Counted from the stretch's first letter, positions 1-8,354 are shown. The stretch is 64,000 nt of DNA from Nonomuraea cavernae (GCF_014646355.1 NZ_BMNH01000011.1:62001-126000); one strand, 5' to 3'. Notes: generated from the sequence alone by a model not told the origin. Numbers and translations are program-made.

Positions 1-82
1 ACTCCTCCTGACCGACGGAACCCGAGACGCCTCGCGATCACCCGGTGCGCCTGAAAGGTCCGAGCAGGATGGGAGAGCCGAC

Positions 83-562
83 ATGATCCACGTACGGTCT
101 GCCGGTGGCCTTCTGGCCGCCGGCCTGGTGGCCGCGTCCGTCGGATGCGCGCCCACAGCGGAGCGGGCGACAGCGGAGCGGGCGACCGACCAGGTGCCGG
201 TGGCCGCGACGGTCTCGCAGCCACCGTCCGAGACGCTGTCGCCTCTCCTGGAACAGGCGCTTCCCAATGTCCAGGGCAAGACGTTCACCTCGGCGATCGT
301 GAACTTCCCGCCCGCCGCACGCGCGGCGCCGCATCGGCACGGCAAGGCGTTCGTCTACGCCTACGTCCTCGAGGGCACCGTGCGCAGCCGGCTCGGCGGC
401 GAGCCGGTGCGTACGTACAGTCAAGGCGAGAACTGGGTCGAGCCGCCGGACGCGCACCATGTGCTCACGGAGAACACCAGCCGGACGCGACCGGCGAAGC
501 TGCTGGTCGTCTTCGTCTCCAACACGGGAGACGAGCTCAAGGTCGACGACCCGCCAAGGTAG
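83..562 (+). CDS. Secreted cupin-domain lipoprotein
   Basis: A 159-residue exported protein with one small cupin barrel. Cupins bind a metal or small ligand; no substrate can be named here. Residues 1-22 form a lipoprotein signal peptide ending in the lipobox ASVGC, so the mature protein should be anchored at Cys22 on the outer membrane face. The linker after it carries a 15-bp tandem duplication (155-184, read as TAERA twice). Cupin motif 1 is PHRHGKAF at residues 83-90 with VLEG following, and motif 2 is PDAHHV at 122-127; the His residues would hold the metal. The ATG follows GGGAGAG by about five bases. It stands alone, followed by a broken HD gene. Confidence 0.8.
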   Translation: MIHVRSAGGLLAAGLVAASVGCAPTAERATAERATDQVPVAATVSQPPSETLSPLLEQALPNVQGKTFTSAIVNFPPAARAAPHRHGKAFVYAYVLEGTVRSRLGGEPVRTYSQGENWVEPPDAHHVLTENTSRTRPAKLLVVFVSNTGDELKVDDPPR

Positions 563-585
563 AACCATCGGGGAGGGCTGGACTC

Positions 586-877
586 ATGTTTCCGGAGACT
601 CCCGCCGCCGCGGCGGCGCTGTCGGTGGCCACGCGTTTCTACCCGCCCGCGCTGTACCAGCTGGGAGGTGGTCGGCCGGCGGCCGGAGGAGTTCTCGCCG
701 GACGCCAGGGCGCGGATGCTCGCCCGCCATCCCCGGCTGGGATTCGGCGCGCGGTTCCTGGCGTGCTTCGAGGACCAGGCGAGACGCAAGCCGGACAGCG
801 CCGCCGCCGCATCGGTCAGGAACGACGTCGCGGGGCGGATCGCCGCCAACCCTCTCGAAGGCCGCCCACCCGCCTGA
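586..877 (+). pseudogene. HD-domain protein remnant with a large internal deletion
   Basis: The first 25 codons from the ATG at 586 (MFPETPAAAAALSVATRFY...) look like the N-terminus of a cyanamide-hydratase-like HD-domain protein. At about 662 the reading frame changes, and from there to the stop at 875-877 the other frame matches the C-terminal end of the same family (DQARRKPDSAAAASVR, IAANPLE). The intervening part, including the metal-binding HD motif, is gone: intact proteins are around 200 residues and only about 95 remain in two frames. I infer a single internal deletion that also shifted the frame. The family assignment comes from recognition of the two ends, not from a search. Confidence 0.65.
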
Positions 878-941
878 CCCGCGAGTCCGCGAACTCGGCC
901 GTCCATCTGCCCGGGTGCAGTCGGGAACGCCCGCGAGCAGG

Positions 942-1577
942 TCAAGAGTGCGCGTGCCGGTCGAGGCCGAGCGTGGCGATGAGGTCTTCGTGGAGCTGGA
1001 ACCAGACGCGATGGCAGGAGTCGACGTCGGTGCGGTCCACCCAGGCGTTCTCCCCGGCGCGAGCACGCGCCAGGGCCGCGGCGAATCGGGTGTCGTATCC
1101 GCGCAACCGGGTCAGGACGCTCCCGAGCCGGTCGGCCAGTGGCGTGAGCGCGCGGGAGATGTCGCCGAGCTCGCGTAGGACCCGGGCGTCCCAGGCAGGA
1201 TCGCGGTGGTCGTTGGCGGTGAGCCGGTCGCCGGCGGTGGGCCGGAGTTGCCAGTCGGTGCAGGCCCGCAGCAGCAGGGCGTTCAGCGGGAGGAACTCGC
1301 GGTGGACGTCGCGGACCTCGTCGGCGCCGCCGACGCGGGCGAGCTCGGTCGCGAGCAGGCGCTCGTTCTCGGCCCGGCCCCGTTCGGTCAGCGACCAGCC
1401 CGCGGTGCCGGCGAAGGCGGTGTACGAGACCCAGCCGCGCGCCTCGGCGTCGCGCAGCAACTCTTCGGTCTCGGCCGCATCGAGCCCGTACCGCTGCGCG
1501 GCCACCGGGGTGTCCGCGAACCCGAGGACGCGCACGGCGTGCAGGACCAGCAGGCCGGGCAGGGAGTCGCGCGTCAT
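942..1577 (-). CDS. Winged-helix-like regulator, second gene of a two-gene operon
   Basis: A 211-residue cytoplasmic protein. Residues 1-75 look like a winged helix of MarR/PadR style: a short helix, VAAQRYGLDAAETEELL as the likely recognition region, then a turn and GWSLTERGRAENERLL as wing plus helix. The rest is helical and contains no catalytic motif I recognise. Its ATG overlaps the stop of the upstream small HTH gene by four bases (ATGA), so the two are translationally coupled. The pair is divergent from the PEP/pyruvate-binding phosphotransferase at 2027 and is the obvious candidate to control it. Function beyond DNA binding is unknown. Confidence 0.6.
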   Translation of the reverse strand: MTRDSLPGLLVLHAVRVLGFADTPVAAQRYGLDAAETEELLRDAEARGWVSYTAFAGTAGWSLTERGRAENERLLATELARVGGADEVRDVHREFLPLNALLLRACTDWQLRPTAGDRLTANDHRDPAWDARVLRELGDISRALTPLADRLGSVLTRLRGYDTRFAAALARARAGENAWVDRTDVDSCHRVWFQLHEDLIATLGLDRHAHS

Positions 1578-1969
1578 GAGCCGGCGTCCTGCCGCGCCGT
1601 CAGGCGGTTGAAGTGCTGCTGGCACGCCTGCGGGGAGTTGAACCCCATCGCGTTCGCCATCTGGGCCCAGGTCAGCCCGGCGCCGCGGGCGATGAACAGC
1701 AGGGCGGACTCGAGTCCTTCGACTTCGGCGTGTGCGGCGGGCAGGAGGCTCAGCGCGCTCAGGACGTCCTCCGGATCCAGGTCGGCGTTGCGCCAGACGG
1801 CGAACTGGACGAGGTCGACCGCCGACGGCGGCGCCGGAGAGGGGCGCCACGGGCGGGCGTCGAGCGCCCCCGCGCCCAGGCGCAGAAGGCGGTCGCTCGC
1901 GTCGTGCTCGCGCCTGGCCTGGACGTGGTCGGCGCGTCCGGCCTGGGTGAGGTCGTGCTTGCGTGACAT
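1574..1969 (-). CDS. Small HTH protein, first gene of a two-gene operon
   Basis: A 131-residue soluble protein from the ATG at 1969; an ATG at 1978 and a TTG at 1987 are alternative in-frame starts. The C-terminal third holds a helix-turn-helix of sigma-region-4 or LuxR appearance (LTWAQMANAMGFNSPQAC, then QQHFNRL). The N-terminal part is charged and then Pro-rich. The stop codon overlaps the start of the next regulator, so the two probably act together. The gene starts less than 60 bases from the divergent phosphotransferase gene. It resembles small DNA-binding proteins that accompany PEP/pyruvate-binding genes in actinomycetes, but I cannot name a characterised homologue. Confidence 0.55.
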   Translation of the reverse strand: MSRKHDLTQAGRADHVQARREHDASDRLLRLGAGALDARPWRPSPAPPSAVDLVQFAVWRNADLDPEDVLSALSLLPAAHAEVEGLESALLFIARGAGLTWAQMANAMGFNSPQACQQHFNRLTARQDAGS

Positions 1970-1978
1970 GGTCAACAT

Positions 1979-2026
1979 GATCCACAATCAATGAATTGTT
2001 GTCAATCTTTCGTTGATAGGTAGCGG
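1979..2026. promoter_or_regulatory. Divergent control region with inverted repeats
   Basis: This AT-rich 48-base gap separates the two-regulator operon from the phosphotransferase gene. It contains CAATGAATTG (CAAT/ATTG arms) and a wider ATCAA...TTGAT pair at about 1986-2018. With two DNA-binding proteins encoded on one side, it is the likely operator and promoter region for both directions. No clear -35/-10 pair can be assigned. Confidence 0.35.
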
Positions 2027-3274
2027 ATGATCGTACCCCTCATATCGGCTGCCGCCGATACCTGCGGCGGCAAGGCCGGTGCGCTCGGCGCTCTGCTTCG
2101 CGCGGGACTACCGGTTCCCGACGGTTTCGTGGTGCCGTTCGCCGCTTACCGCGCCGCCCTCCGCGACCTGGGCTTCGAGCTGCTCGCCGGCCGGCCGGAC
2201 CGGCTCGACGCCGCGCGGCGGGCGATCGAGGCCCGCCCGGTCGATGACCTTCTGATCGACGCGCTCGGACGCGCGCTCGGCGAGCTCGGCGATCCGCCCG
2301 TCGCGGTGAGATCGTCCGCCGCGGACGAGGACACCGGCCAGACGTCGGCGGCCGGGCAGCACGACAGCTTTCTCGCCGTGCGCGGGGTCGGCGCGGTCAT
2401 CGACGCCGTACGCGCCTGCTGGGCCTCGCTGTTCACTTCGCGCGCCATCGACTACCGGGACGCCTCCGGCCGCGGCGGCCGGCCCGTCGACGATCTCGTC
2501 ATGGCCGTGCTCGTGCAACGCCATCTGGACGCCGAGGTGTCGGGGGTCATGTTCACCCCCGCGGACCCGCACGACGTGACCCGCATCGAGGCGTCCTGGG
2601 GGCTCGGCCCCAGCGTCGTCGGCGGCACCGTCACCCCTGACGCCTACCGCGTCGCCGGGGACGGCTCGGTCACCCGCACGCTCGCGCGCAAACGGACCCG
2701 CCTCGACCGGCGTGGCGGGCGACTCGTCACCTCCGCCGTGCCCGACCATGCCCGCGACCGGCCGGCACTCGACGACGCGACCGCCGGACTGCTCGCCGAG
2801 CTGGGCAAGAAGATCACCACCGTACGTGACGGGCCTCAGGACGTCGAGTGGGCGATCGCCGATGGCGGCGCCTGGATCCTGCAGGCACGGCCGGTCACCG
2901 CCGCTCCCCCGGCGTGGCCTTCGCCAGCCGGCCACGCCCCGGCCGCCGCGCCCACGCTGACCGGAACACCCGGCAGCCACGGGGTCGTGACCGGCACCGC
3001 GAGGATCATCCGCGGTCCCCGCGACTTCACGCGCGCGCACCCCGGCGACATCATCGTCTGCCCCTTCACCGACCCCGCCTGGACGCCGCTGCTGCGCATC
3101 GCGGCCGGCGTCATCACCGAGGCCGGAGGCGTGCTCTCCCACGCCGCGATCGTCGCTCGCGAGCACGGCATCCCCGCGGTCCTCGGCGTCCCGAACGCGA
3201 CGAGCAGACTCCACGACGACAGCACCATCACCATCGACGGCACCACCGGCACCGTCACGGCGGCCGATGCGTGA
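2027..3274 (+). CDS. Short PEP-synthase/Rph-like phosphotransferase
   Basis: A 415-residue protein with the N-terminal PEP/pyruvate-binding ATP-grasp domain joined directly to the swivelling phospho-His domain. Visible signatures are GGKAGALGALLRAGLPVPDG at the N-terminus, AVRSSAADED, the VSGVMFTPADP region, and near the C-terminus GGVLSHAAIVAREHG, whose His372 should carry the phosphoryl group. Enzymes of this class use ATP to phosphorylate a substrate through that His. Rifampicin phosphotransferase (about 865 residues) has a large rifampicin-binding domain between the two parts; here it is absent, so the substrate is unknown. It may be partial in function or act with a partner. The gene is divergent from two regulators and is followed by a phosphatase gene. 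Confidence 0.75.
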   Translation: MIVPLISAAADTCGGKAGALGALLRAGLPVPDGFVVPFAAYRAALRDLGFELLAGRPDRLDAARRAIEARPVDDLLIDALGRALGELGDPPVAVRSSAADEDTGQTSAAGQHDSFLAVRGVGAVIDAVRACWASLFTSRAIDYRDASGRGGRPVDDLVMAVLVQRHLDAEVSGVMFTPADPHDVTRIEASWGLGPSVVGGTVTPDAYRVAGDGSVTRTLARKRTRLDRRGGRLVTSAVPDHARDRPALDDATAGLLAELGKKITTVRDGPQDVEWAIADGGAWILQARPVTAAPPAWPSPAGHAPAAAPTLTGTPGSHGVVTGTARIIRGPRDFTRAHPGDIIVCPFTDPAWTPLLRIAAGVITEAGGVLSHAAIVAREHGIPAVLGVPNATSRLHDDSTITIDGTTGTVTAADA

Positions 3275-3356
3275 CCGATCCGCACCCACGCCCGCGTCAC
3301 CCCAGGACCGAAAGGAGACGGGGAGCGGCCCACACGGGCACGCGCCCCAGCCGCTC

Positions 3357-3968
3357 ATGACCACGCGACACCTCTACCTGGCGCGCCACGGCGCCGCCGA
3401 CGCGTTCGGGAACCTCACCGACATCGGTCGCCGGCAGGCGGGCCTGCTGGGCGAACGGCTCGCCGGCCTGCCGGTCGACGCCGTGTGGCACTCTCCGCTA
3501 CCGCGCGCCGCGGCCAGCGCGCACGAACTCGCCCGGCACCTGCGGAACGCGCCCGTCCTCGAGGCCGAGGAACTCATCGACCACCTGCCCTACGTTCCCC
3601 AGGCTGCCGAGACACCCCCGTCCTGGGCAGGCTTCTTCGACGGCTACGACGCCGCCGAGGCGGCCTCGGGCCGTAAGCTCGCCGAGGCCCTGGTCGCCCG
3701 GTTCGCGGAGTCCCCCAAGACCGCGACCGGCACCCGGCGCGACACTCACGAGGTTCTGGTGACGCACGCCTACCAGATCGCGTGGCTGGTGCGGCACGCC
3801 CTGGACGCGCCGCCCTCCCGGTGGCTCGGCCTGAACAGCGCCAACGCCGCCCTGACGGTCATCGACCACCGCACCGGTCTGCCGCCGACGCTCGTCATGT
3901 TCAATGACATGAGCCACCTTCCGGCCGACCTGCGCTGGACCGGGTTCCCCGACGGTACGAGGCCATGA
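3357..3968 (+). CDS. Histidine phosphatase family protein
   Basis: A 203-residue cytoplasmic protein of the phosphoglycerate-mutase-like superfamily. The RHG signature (LARHGAAD) places the catalytic phospho-accepting His at residue 11. HSPLPRAAASAHELA follows as the usual second Arg-containing segment, and LVTHAYQIAWLV supplies the second catalytic His. ATG 3357 starts directly at the conserved strand; a GAAAGGAG lies about 40 bases upstream, so initiation may be coupled to the preceding gene, whose stop is 83 bases away. It may be co-transcribed with the phosphotransferase, which would pair a phosphoryl-adding and a phosphoryl-removing enzyme. The substrate is not predictable. Confidence 0.8.
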   Translation: MTTRHLYLARHGAADAFGNLTDIGRRQAGLLGERLAGLPVDAVWHSPLPRAAASAHELARHLRNAPVLEAEELIDHLPYVPQAAETPPSWAGFFDGYDAAEAASGRKLAEALVARFAESPKTATGTRRDTHEVLVTHAYQIAWLVRHALDAPPSRWLGLNSANAALTVIDHRTGLPPTLVMFNDMSHLPADLRWTGFPDGTRP

Positions 3969-4094
3969 GGCGGCCGTGCCGACCGGGGCTCGGGCGTCTG
4001 GCGCGTGATCGCGTGCGCTCAGGCCTCGGGCACGACCACGGCCGGCACCCGGTGGCGAGTGTGGGTGAGGTCCTGTCGCGTTGGTCGTCGGTGT

Positions 4095-4538
4095 TCAGGC
4101 GGTGCGGGTGTCGTACTCCTCGCGATTGGCGAGCACTTCGTTCATGTGCGTCTCGGCCCACTCCTTGATGCCGCGCATCATGTGGTGGAGCGAGAGACCG
4201 AGCTCGGTCAGCTCGTAGGTGACCGTGACGGGCACGGTCGGCGTCACGGTGCGGGTGACCAGGCCGTCGCGTTCGAGGGAGCGCAGCGTCTGGGTGAGCA
4301 TCTTCTGGCTGACCCCGGCCAGCCGTCGGGACAGCTCGGAGTAGCGCATCGCCCGCGGCTTGACGGCGCTGTCGTCCCCGGAGGGGTGCGGGCCGTCGCC
4401 GCCGAGGGCGGCCAGGATCAGCGCGATCCACTTGTCGGAGATCCGGGCGAGTAGCCGGCGGCTGGGGCAGCCCGCCAGGAACGCGTCGTAATCCGCCCGC
4501 GCCTGTGCCCGCTTCTGGGCCGCCGTCATCGTCGGCAT
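4095..4538 (-). CDS. HxlR-family transcriptional regulator
   Basis: A 147-residue single-domain regulator. The HxlR winged helix is clear: CPSRRLLARISDKWIALIL is the family start (a Cys shortly before the KW motif), then RYSELSRRLAGVSQKMLTQT as the recognition segment and RSLERDGLVTRTV as the wing. Many HxlR proteins sense electrophiles or aldehydes through the N-terminal Cys and control a neighbouring oxidoreductase. Start ATG 4538 has a strong GGAAGGAGC ribosome binding site. It is divergent from an alcohol-dehydrogenase/quinone-reductase-like gene, with a 14-bp perfect palindrome between them, so autorepression and control of the neighbour are likely. Confidence 0.88.
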   Translation of the reverse strand: MPTMTAAQKRAQARADYDAFLAGCPSRRLLARISDKWIALILAALGGDGPHPSGDDSAVKPRAMRYSELSRRLAGVSQKMLTQTLRSLERDGLVTRTVTPTVPVTVTYELTELGLSLHHMMRGIKEWAETHMNEVLANREEYDTRTA

Positions 4539-4570
4539 CGACCGCTCCTTCCTACCGAGGGGTGACCTAC

Positions 4571-4584
4571 GCACTTCGAAGTGC
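4571..4584. promoter_or_regulatory. Probable HxlR operator, perfect palindrome
   Basis: GCACTTCGAAGTGC is a perfect 14-bp palindrome lying 33 bases before the HxlR start and 78 bases before the divergent oxidoreductase start. Its position between a regulator and its likely target makes it an operator candidate. The same arms recur at 59290-59303 upstream of a RidA gene. Confidence 0.6.
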
Positions 4585-4661
4585 CTACTTCCCGTTGGGG
4601 AGTTACCCATCCCACAGTGGTGCAAGGCAACCGCCGAGCACAAGCCACAAGGAGCGAACCC

Positions 4662-5594
4662 GTGAACACTCCCACGTCCCGTACCGCCACCTTCCGGACG
4701 GCCGTTGTCCGCACCCCGAGTGGACCCGACTCGATCGAGATCATCGACGTGCCCGTCGTCGAGCCCGGGCCCGGCGAGGTTCGGGTGGAGATCGCCGCCG
4801 CGCCGGTCAACCCCGTCGATCTCGGGGTCGCGAGCGGCTTCTTCCACGCCTCAGGGTTGATCGACCAGCCCGAGCACACCGGCCTGGGCTGGGAATTCGC
4901 CGGCACCGTCGTCGCCGCCGGACCCGATGTGGACATGGCGCCCGGCACCCGGGTCGCCGGCCTGGTGGACGGCTTCGACCGCGACTTCGGCACCTACGCC
5001 GAGCAGCTCGTCGTGGCGGTCGCCAGTCTCGCCGTCGTTCCCGACGGGCTGGACCTGGCGGCGGCGTCGACGGTGCCGCTCAACGGGCTGGCCGCCGCCC
5101 AGATCCTCGACCTGCTCGGCGACGCGCCGTCCGACGGCAACCGGCTGCTGGTGACCGGCGCGGCCGGCGCGGTCGGGGGCTACGTCGCCGCGCTCGCGCC
5201 CGACCGCGGCTGGCAGGTGACCGGTCTGGCCAGAGCCGAGGACGAGGAGTTCGTCCGCGGCCTCGGCGTCGGCTTCACCACGCACGCCGAGCCGGGCTGG
5301 GACGCGGTCGCCGACGGCGCGGCGTTGCAGGGAGCGGGCCTTGCCCTGGTCCGAGACGGCGGCGCGTTCGTCGGCGTCCGGCCGAACGCCGTGCCGGCCG
5401 CTGAGCGGGGGATCACCGTGGCCGTCGTGGTGACCCACCCCGACGGCCCTCGATTGAGCGGCCTGCTCGCCCGCACCGCGTCCGGCGAGCTGCCGGCCCG
5501 GGTGCACGCGGTCGTGCCGCTGGACCAGGTCGCCGACACCCACCGGGCCATGGCCAAGGGCGGGGTGCGCGGTCGCTTCGTGCTCACGCCCTGA
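4662..5594 (+). CDS. NADP-dependent quinone-oxidoreductase-like (MDR) enzyme
   Basis: A 310-residue medium-chain reductase of the zeta-crystallin type. It has an N-terminal GroES-like domain (PGPGEVRVEIAAAPVNPVD) and a Rossmann domain with LLVTGAAGAVGGYVAAL as the nucleotide-binding loop. No structural zinc Cys cluster is present, as expected for quinone reductases. It probably reduces quinones or enones with NADPH in the cytoplasm. The GTG at 4662 is chosen because it follows ACAAGGAGCG by six bases; an upstream in-frame ATG at 4581 would overlap the operator. Divergent HxlR plus oxidoreductase is a common detoxification arrangement. Confidence 0.82.
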   Translation: MNTPTSRTATFRTAVVRTPSGPDSIEIIDVPVVEPGPGEVRVEIAAAPVNPVDLGVASGFFHASGLIDQPEHTGLGWEFAGTVVAAGPDVDMAPGTRVAGLVDGFDRDFGTYAEQLVVAVASLAVVPDGLDLAAASTVPLNGLAAAQILDLLGDAPSDGNRLLVTGAAGAVGGYVAALAPDRGWQVTGLARAEDEEFVRGLGVGFTTHAEPGWDAVADGAALQGAGLALVRDGGAFVGVRPNAVPAAERGITVAVVVTHPDGPRLSGLLARTASGELPARVHAVVPLDQVADTHRAMAKGGVRGRFVLTP

Positions 5595-5611
5595 CCGCGG
5601 CGACGGCATGC

Positions 5612-5628
5612 ACCCGGATCCACCGGGT
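5612..5628. terminator. Weak hairpin between convergent genes
   Basis: ACCCGG and CCGGGT flank a five-base loop shortly after the oxidoreductase stop. The next gene converges from the right. It could terminate either transcript, but there is no T-run. Confidence 0.25.
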
Positions 5629-5733
5629 CCGGGTCCTGGTCGGCCGGCGGGGCCGGCTCGCCGTGCTCGCCGGTGCGGGCCGGAAGCGGCGTAATCGGAG
5701 CCACCGACGACCAGGAACCGCGAGCTCAGTCCT

Positions 5734-7602
5734 TCAGGACCGGGAAGCCGACAGGGTCTCGGTCACGGGACGGCGGCCACCGAGGTAGGCGGGAACGGAG
5801 GTGAGCGCCGCCACCACGAGCACGGCTGCCAGCACCATGACGGTCAGCTGCCAGAGGGCGGGAAGCGTGGCCTTGTCGCTGTCGCCGCCGGTGATCGTGA
5901 CGATGGCGGCGAACAGCGCCCAGCCTCCCGGAAAGACACCGAGGACGGCGCCGAGGAGCGCGGGCAGCACCTGCGCGGCCGCCAGGGCGCCGCTCACCTC
6001 CCGCGGGGTCGCGCCGAGGGCGCGCGCCAGCGCCGACGCATGCCGGTTGTCGAGCACCGTCGCCCAGGTGATGACGATGGCGTTGACCGCCGCGAGGGAG
6101 AGCAGGATCACCGTCCAGACGAGCAGCACCTGCCGCAGCACCGCCACCTGGGCTTCGGTGTACGCCCCGGTGCTCGGCTGGTCGCCGAGGAAGGCGTTGA
6201 GCACCAGCAGGACGTAGAGCCCGCTGACCGTCACCGCGATGCTGACCACACCCAGCGCCACCCGTCGCGGCCGGCGGGCGGCGACCCGCGAGGCGAGAAG
6301 CAGCGGGACCGGCAGTCGCGCCGAGACGGCGATCAGCCAACCGGTGCGGCGCGGTGGGCGTGCCGCGTCGGCCAGCGCGCTGACGGTGCTGGAGCGGGCC
6401 GCGCGCACGGCCGGAACCGCGGTCGCCACCACTGCGACGCCGAGGGCCACGGCGGTGACCAGACCGATCGTGGACCAGGTCAGCGACGCCGTCCCCGCGC
6501 TGCCGACGAGCCCGGCACTGGACTCGGTGAGCAACGGAGCGGTCAGCGCTCCGATCGTCAGCCCGGCCCCGGCCGCGACGAGCGCCACGAGGAGATACTG
6601 CGCGAGCAGCACGGCAGCGACCAGGCCCGGGGTGGCGCCGACTGCCTTGAGGAGTCCGACGCGTCGGGTCTGGTCGGCCATCCTGCCGCCCACCAGCACC
6701 GACAGACTGGCCACGGCGAGCAGGCCGAGCAGCCAGGCGCCGATCAGCAGCAGGATCTGGGAGTCCTGGGCCAGTTCGGTGGCGTCGGCCAGGATGCTCT
6801 GCCAGGTCCGCATGGACATGACGCCACCGTGTTCGCCGCCGTTCCGGTCGACGAACGCCTGGGCTTCGTCCGGGTCGGCCAGCTTCAGGTTCATCACGTA
6901 CGACAGGGAGCCTCCGTCCGAGGCGAGGCTCCGTACATCCGCCTGGGTGAGCCAGACCAGCCCGGGATTGTGCAGCAACCCCGGCGGCAGGTCCCGGTCG
7001 TCGGGGATGGCACCGTTGACGCAGCCGGCGGAGACGATGCAGGACCCACCGGGATAGGGCGGCATGGCGGCGGTGACCGCGACACCGACGACCTCGAACG
7101 ACCTGCCGTTCAGGACCACCGAGTCACCGACGCCCACGTCGAGCGAGTCGGCGAAGGCGGCCTCGACCACCACGCCGCCGTCGCTGACCCAGCCGCCCTT
7201 CGTCACCTCCGGCTGGTCGACCGACGCGACAGTGGCGTCGCGCCCTTCGACCTGCGCGTCCGACGTCCGGCCGGACGCCTCGATCTTTCCCGCGAAGAGC
7301 TTCCCCGCGATGAGCTTCCCCGCGATGACGGGGTACGGTCCGCTGTGCTGGGTGACGCCGGAGGCGGTGGCCAGTTGATCGAGGTGGTCGAGCCCGGTGG
7401 ACTGGACGTTCGCGACCACGTCGGGCCCCTTGGTCACCGCCCGGGTGCTCTCGTACGGGTCTCCGGCCGCGTCGCGCAGGACGAGCGCGAGCGTCAGCGT
7501 CGTGGTGGCGGTCAGGATGGCGATCAGCAGAAGCACGGCCTCGGTGCGACGCCGCCGGAGGTCGCGCAGCGCCAGGCGGACCACGAGGAGGATGCGCCCC
7601 AT
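5734..7602 (-). CDS. FtsX-like ABC transporter permease (MacB type)
   Basis: A 622-residue membrane protein, the permease of an ABC exporter with the ATPase just upstream. One transmembrane helix near residues 15-40 is followed by a large extracellular MacB-PCD-like domain, then two FtsX-type membrane bundles (VGLLKAVGATPGLVAAVLLA is the typical FtsX signature, repeated as ALARALGATPREVSGAL). Start ATG 7602 follows the ATPase stop by five bases, with GGAGG inside the ATPase end. An unusual in-frame triplication gives IAGKL, IAGKL, FAGKI around residue 95-110 (DNA 7282-7326). The substrate is unknown; relatives export lipids, peptides or macrolides. Confidence 0.85.
   Translation of the reverse strand: MGRILLVVRLALRDLRRRRTEAVLLLIAILTATTTLTLALVLRDAAGDPYESTRAVTKGPDVVANVQSTGLDHLDQLATASGVTQHSGPYPVIAGKLIAGKLFAGKIEASGRTSDAQVEGRDATVASVDQPEVTKGGWVSDGGVVVEAAFADSLDVGVGDSVVLNGRSFEVVGVAVTAAMPPYPGGSCIVSAGCVNGAIPDDRDLPPGLLHNPGLVWLTQADVRSLASDGGSLSYVMNLKLADPDEAQAFVDRNGGEHGGVMSMRTWQSILADATELAQDSQILLLIGAWLLGLLAVASLSVLVGGRMADQTRRVGLLKAVGATPGLVAAVLLAQYLLVALVAAGAGLTIGALTAPLLTESSAGLVGSAGTASLTWSTIGLVTAVALGVAVVATAVPAVRAARSSTVSALADAARPPRRTGWLIAVSARLPVPLLLASRVAARRPRRVALGVVSIAVTVSGLYVLLVLNAFLGDQPSTGAYTEAQVAVLRQVLLVWTVILLSLAAVNAIVITWATVLDNRHASALARALGATPREVSGALAAAQVLPALLGAVLGVFPGGWALFAAIVTITGGDSDKATLPALWQLTVMVLAAVLVVAALTSVPAYLGGRRPVTETLSASRS
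7282..7326. repeat. 15-bp coding tandem repeat in the ABC permease
   Basis: GAGCTTCCCCGCGAT occurs twice head to tail (7297-7311 and 7312-7326), preceded by a degenerate third copy at 7282-7296. The unit is a multiple of three, so it adds five residues per copy (IAGKL/FAGKI) in the extracellular domain. This suggests slippage that can vary length without breaking the frame. Confidence 0.75.
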
Positions 7603-7607
7603 TCCGG

Positions 7608-8354
7608 TCAGTCCTCCAGTCCGGCGAGCGCGCCGAGCCGCCCGGTGGTGCCGCCGCTCGGCCAGGTTTCGTCCACGAGCGCGCCGTCGCGCATCGTGAA
7701 CGTCCGGTCCGTGGTGGCCGCGATCCGCGCGTCGTGCGTGACGATGACCAGCGTCTGCCCGGACTCGTGCAGGTCCTTGAAGAGCTGAAGGACGTCCAGG
7801 GTGGCGGCGCTGTCCAGGTTGCCGGTCGGTTCGTCCGCGAGGACGACCAGCGGCTCGTTGCTGAGCGCCCGGGCGACCGCGACCCGCTGCCGCTGGCCGC
7901 CGGAGAGCGCCGAGGGCAGGAAGCGCGACCGGCCGGCGAGCCCGAGCCGGTCCAGCAGCTCCTCCGCGCGCCGCCGGGCGGCCCGCGGCGAGCGGCCGGC
8001 GAGCAGCGCCGACAGTTCGACGTTCTCGACGGCGGTGAGCTCCTCCATCAGGTGGAAGGACTGGAAGACGTAGCCGACGTCGGTCCGCCGCATCCTGGAC
8101 AGGGCCTTCTCGCTGATGTCGTCGATGCGCCGGCCGTTCAGTGACACCTCGCCGCCCGAGGGCCGGTCCAGCCCGCCGAGCAGGTGCAGCAGCGTGGACT
8201 TCCCGCAGCCGCTGGGCCCCGTGATCGCCACCGTCTCTCCCGCGCCGATGTCCAGATCGACGCCGTCGACGGCGCGTACCAGCCCTTCCCCCTTTCCGTA
8301 CTCCTTCCGCAACCCGCGTGCGCTCAGCACGGGCGTGTCGGCGGCATCGCTCAC
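7608..8354 (-). CDS. ABC transporter ATP-binding protein (MacB/LolD type)
   Basis: A 248-residue ATPase that powers the FtsX-like permease encoded next. Walker A is GPSGCGKST, the Q-loop sits in VGYVFQSFHL, the signature is LSGGQRQRVAVARAL, Walker B is LVVLADEPTGNLD, and the switch His is in VIVTHD. This set is typical of the LolD/MacB subfamily. The GTG at 8354 is chosen because AAGGAG lies six bases upstream and residues before it are not conserved. It is the first gene of a two-gene operon; the S41 peptidase gene ending 59 bases upstream on the same strand may be co-transcribed. Confidence 0.9.
   Translation of the reverse strand: MSDAADTPVLSARGLRKEYGKGEGLVRAVDGVDLDIGAGETVAITGPSGCGKSTLLHLLGGLDRPSGGEVSLNGRRIDDISEKALSRMRRTDVGYVFQSFHLMEELTAVENVELSALLAGRSPRAARRRAEELLDRLGLAGRSRFLPSALSGGQRQRVAVARALSNEPLVVLADEPTGNLDSAATLDVLQLFKDLHESGQTLVIVTHDARIAATTDRTFTMRDGALVDETWPSGGTTGRLGALAGLED

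Noticed and set aside
2027..3274. Calling the phosphotransferase a rifampicin phosphotransferase
   Set aside because: The rifampicin-binding middle domain is missing and no RAE lies upstream, unlike the rox gene.
6040..7788. A 582-codon open frame on the plus strand
   Set aside because: It is antisense to a clear FtsX permease and reads as low-complexity charged sequence.
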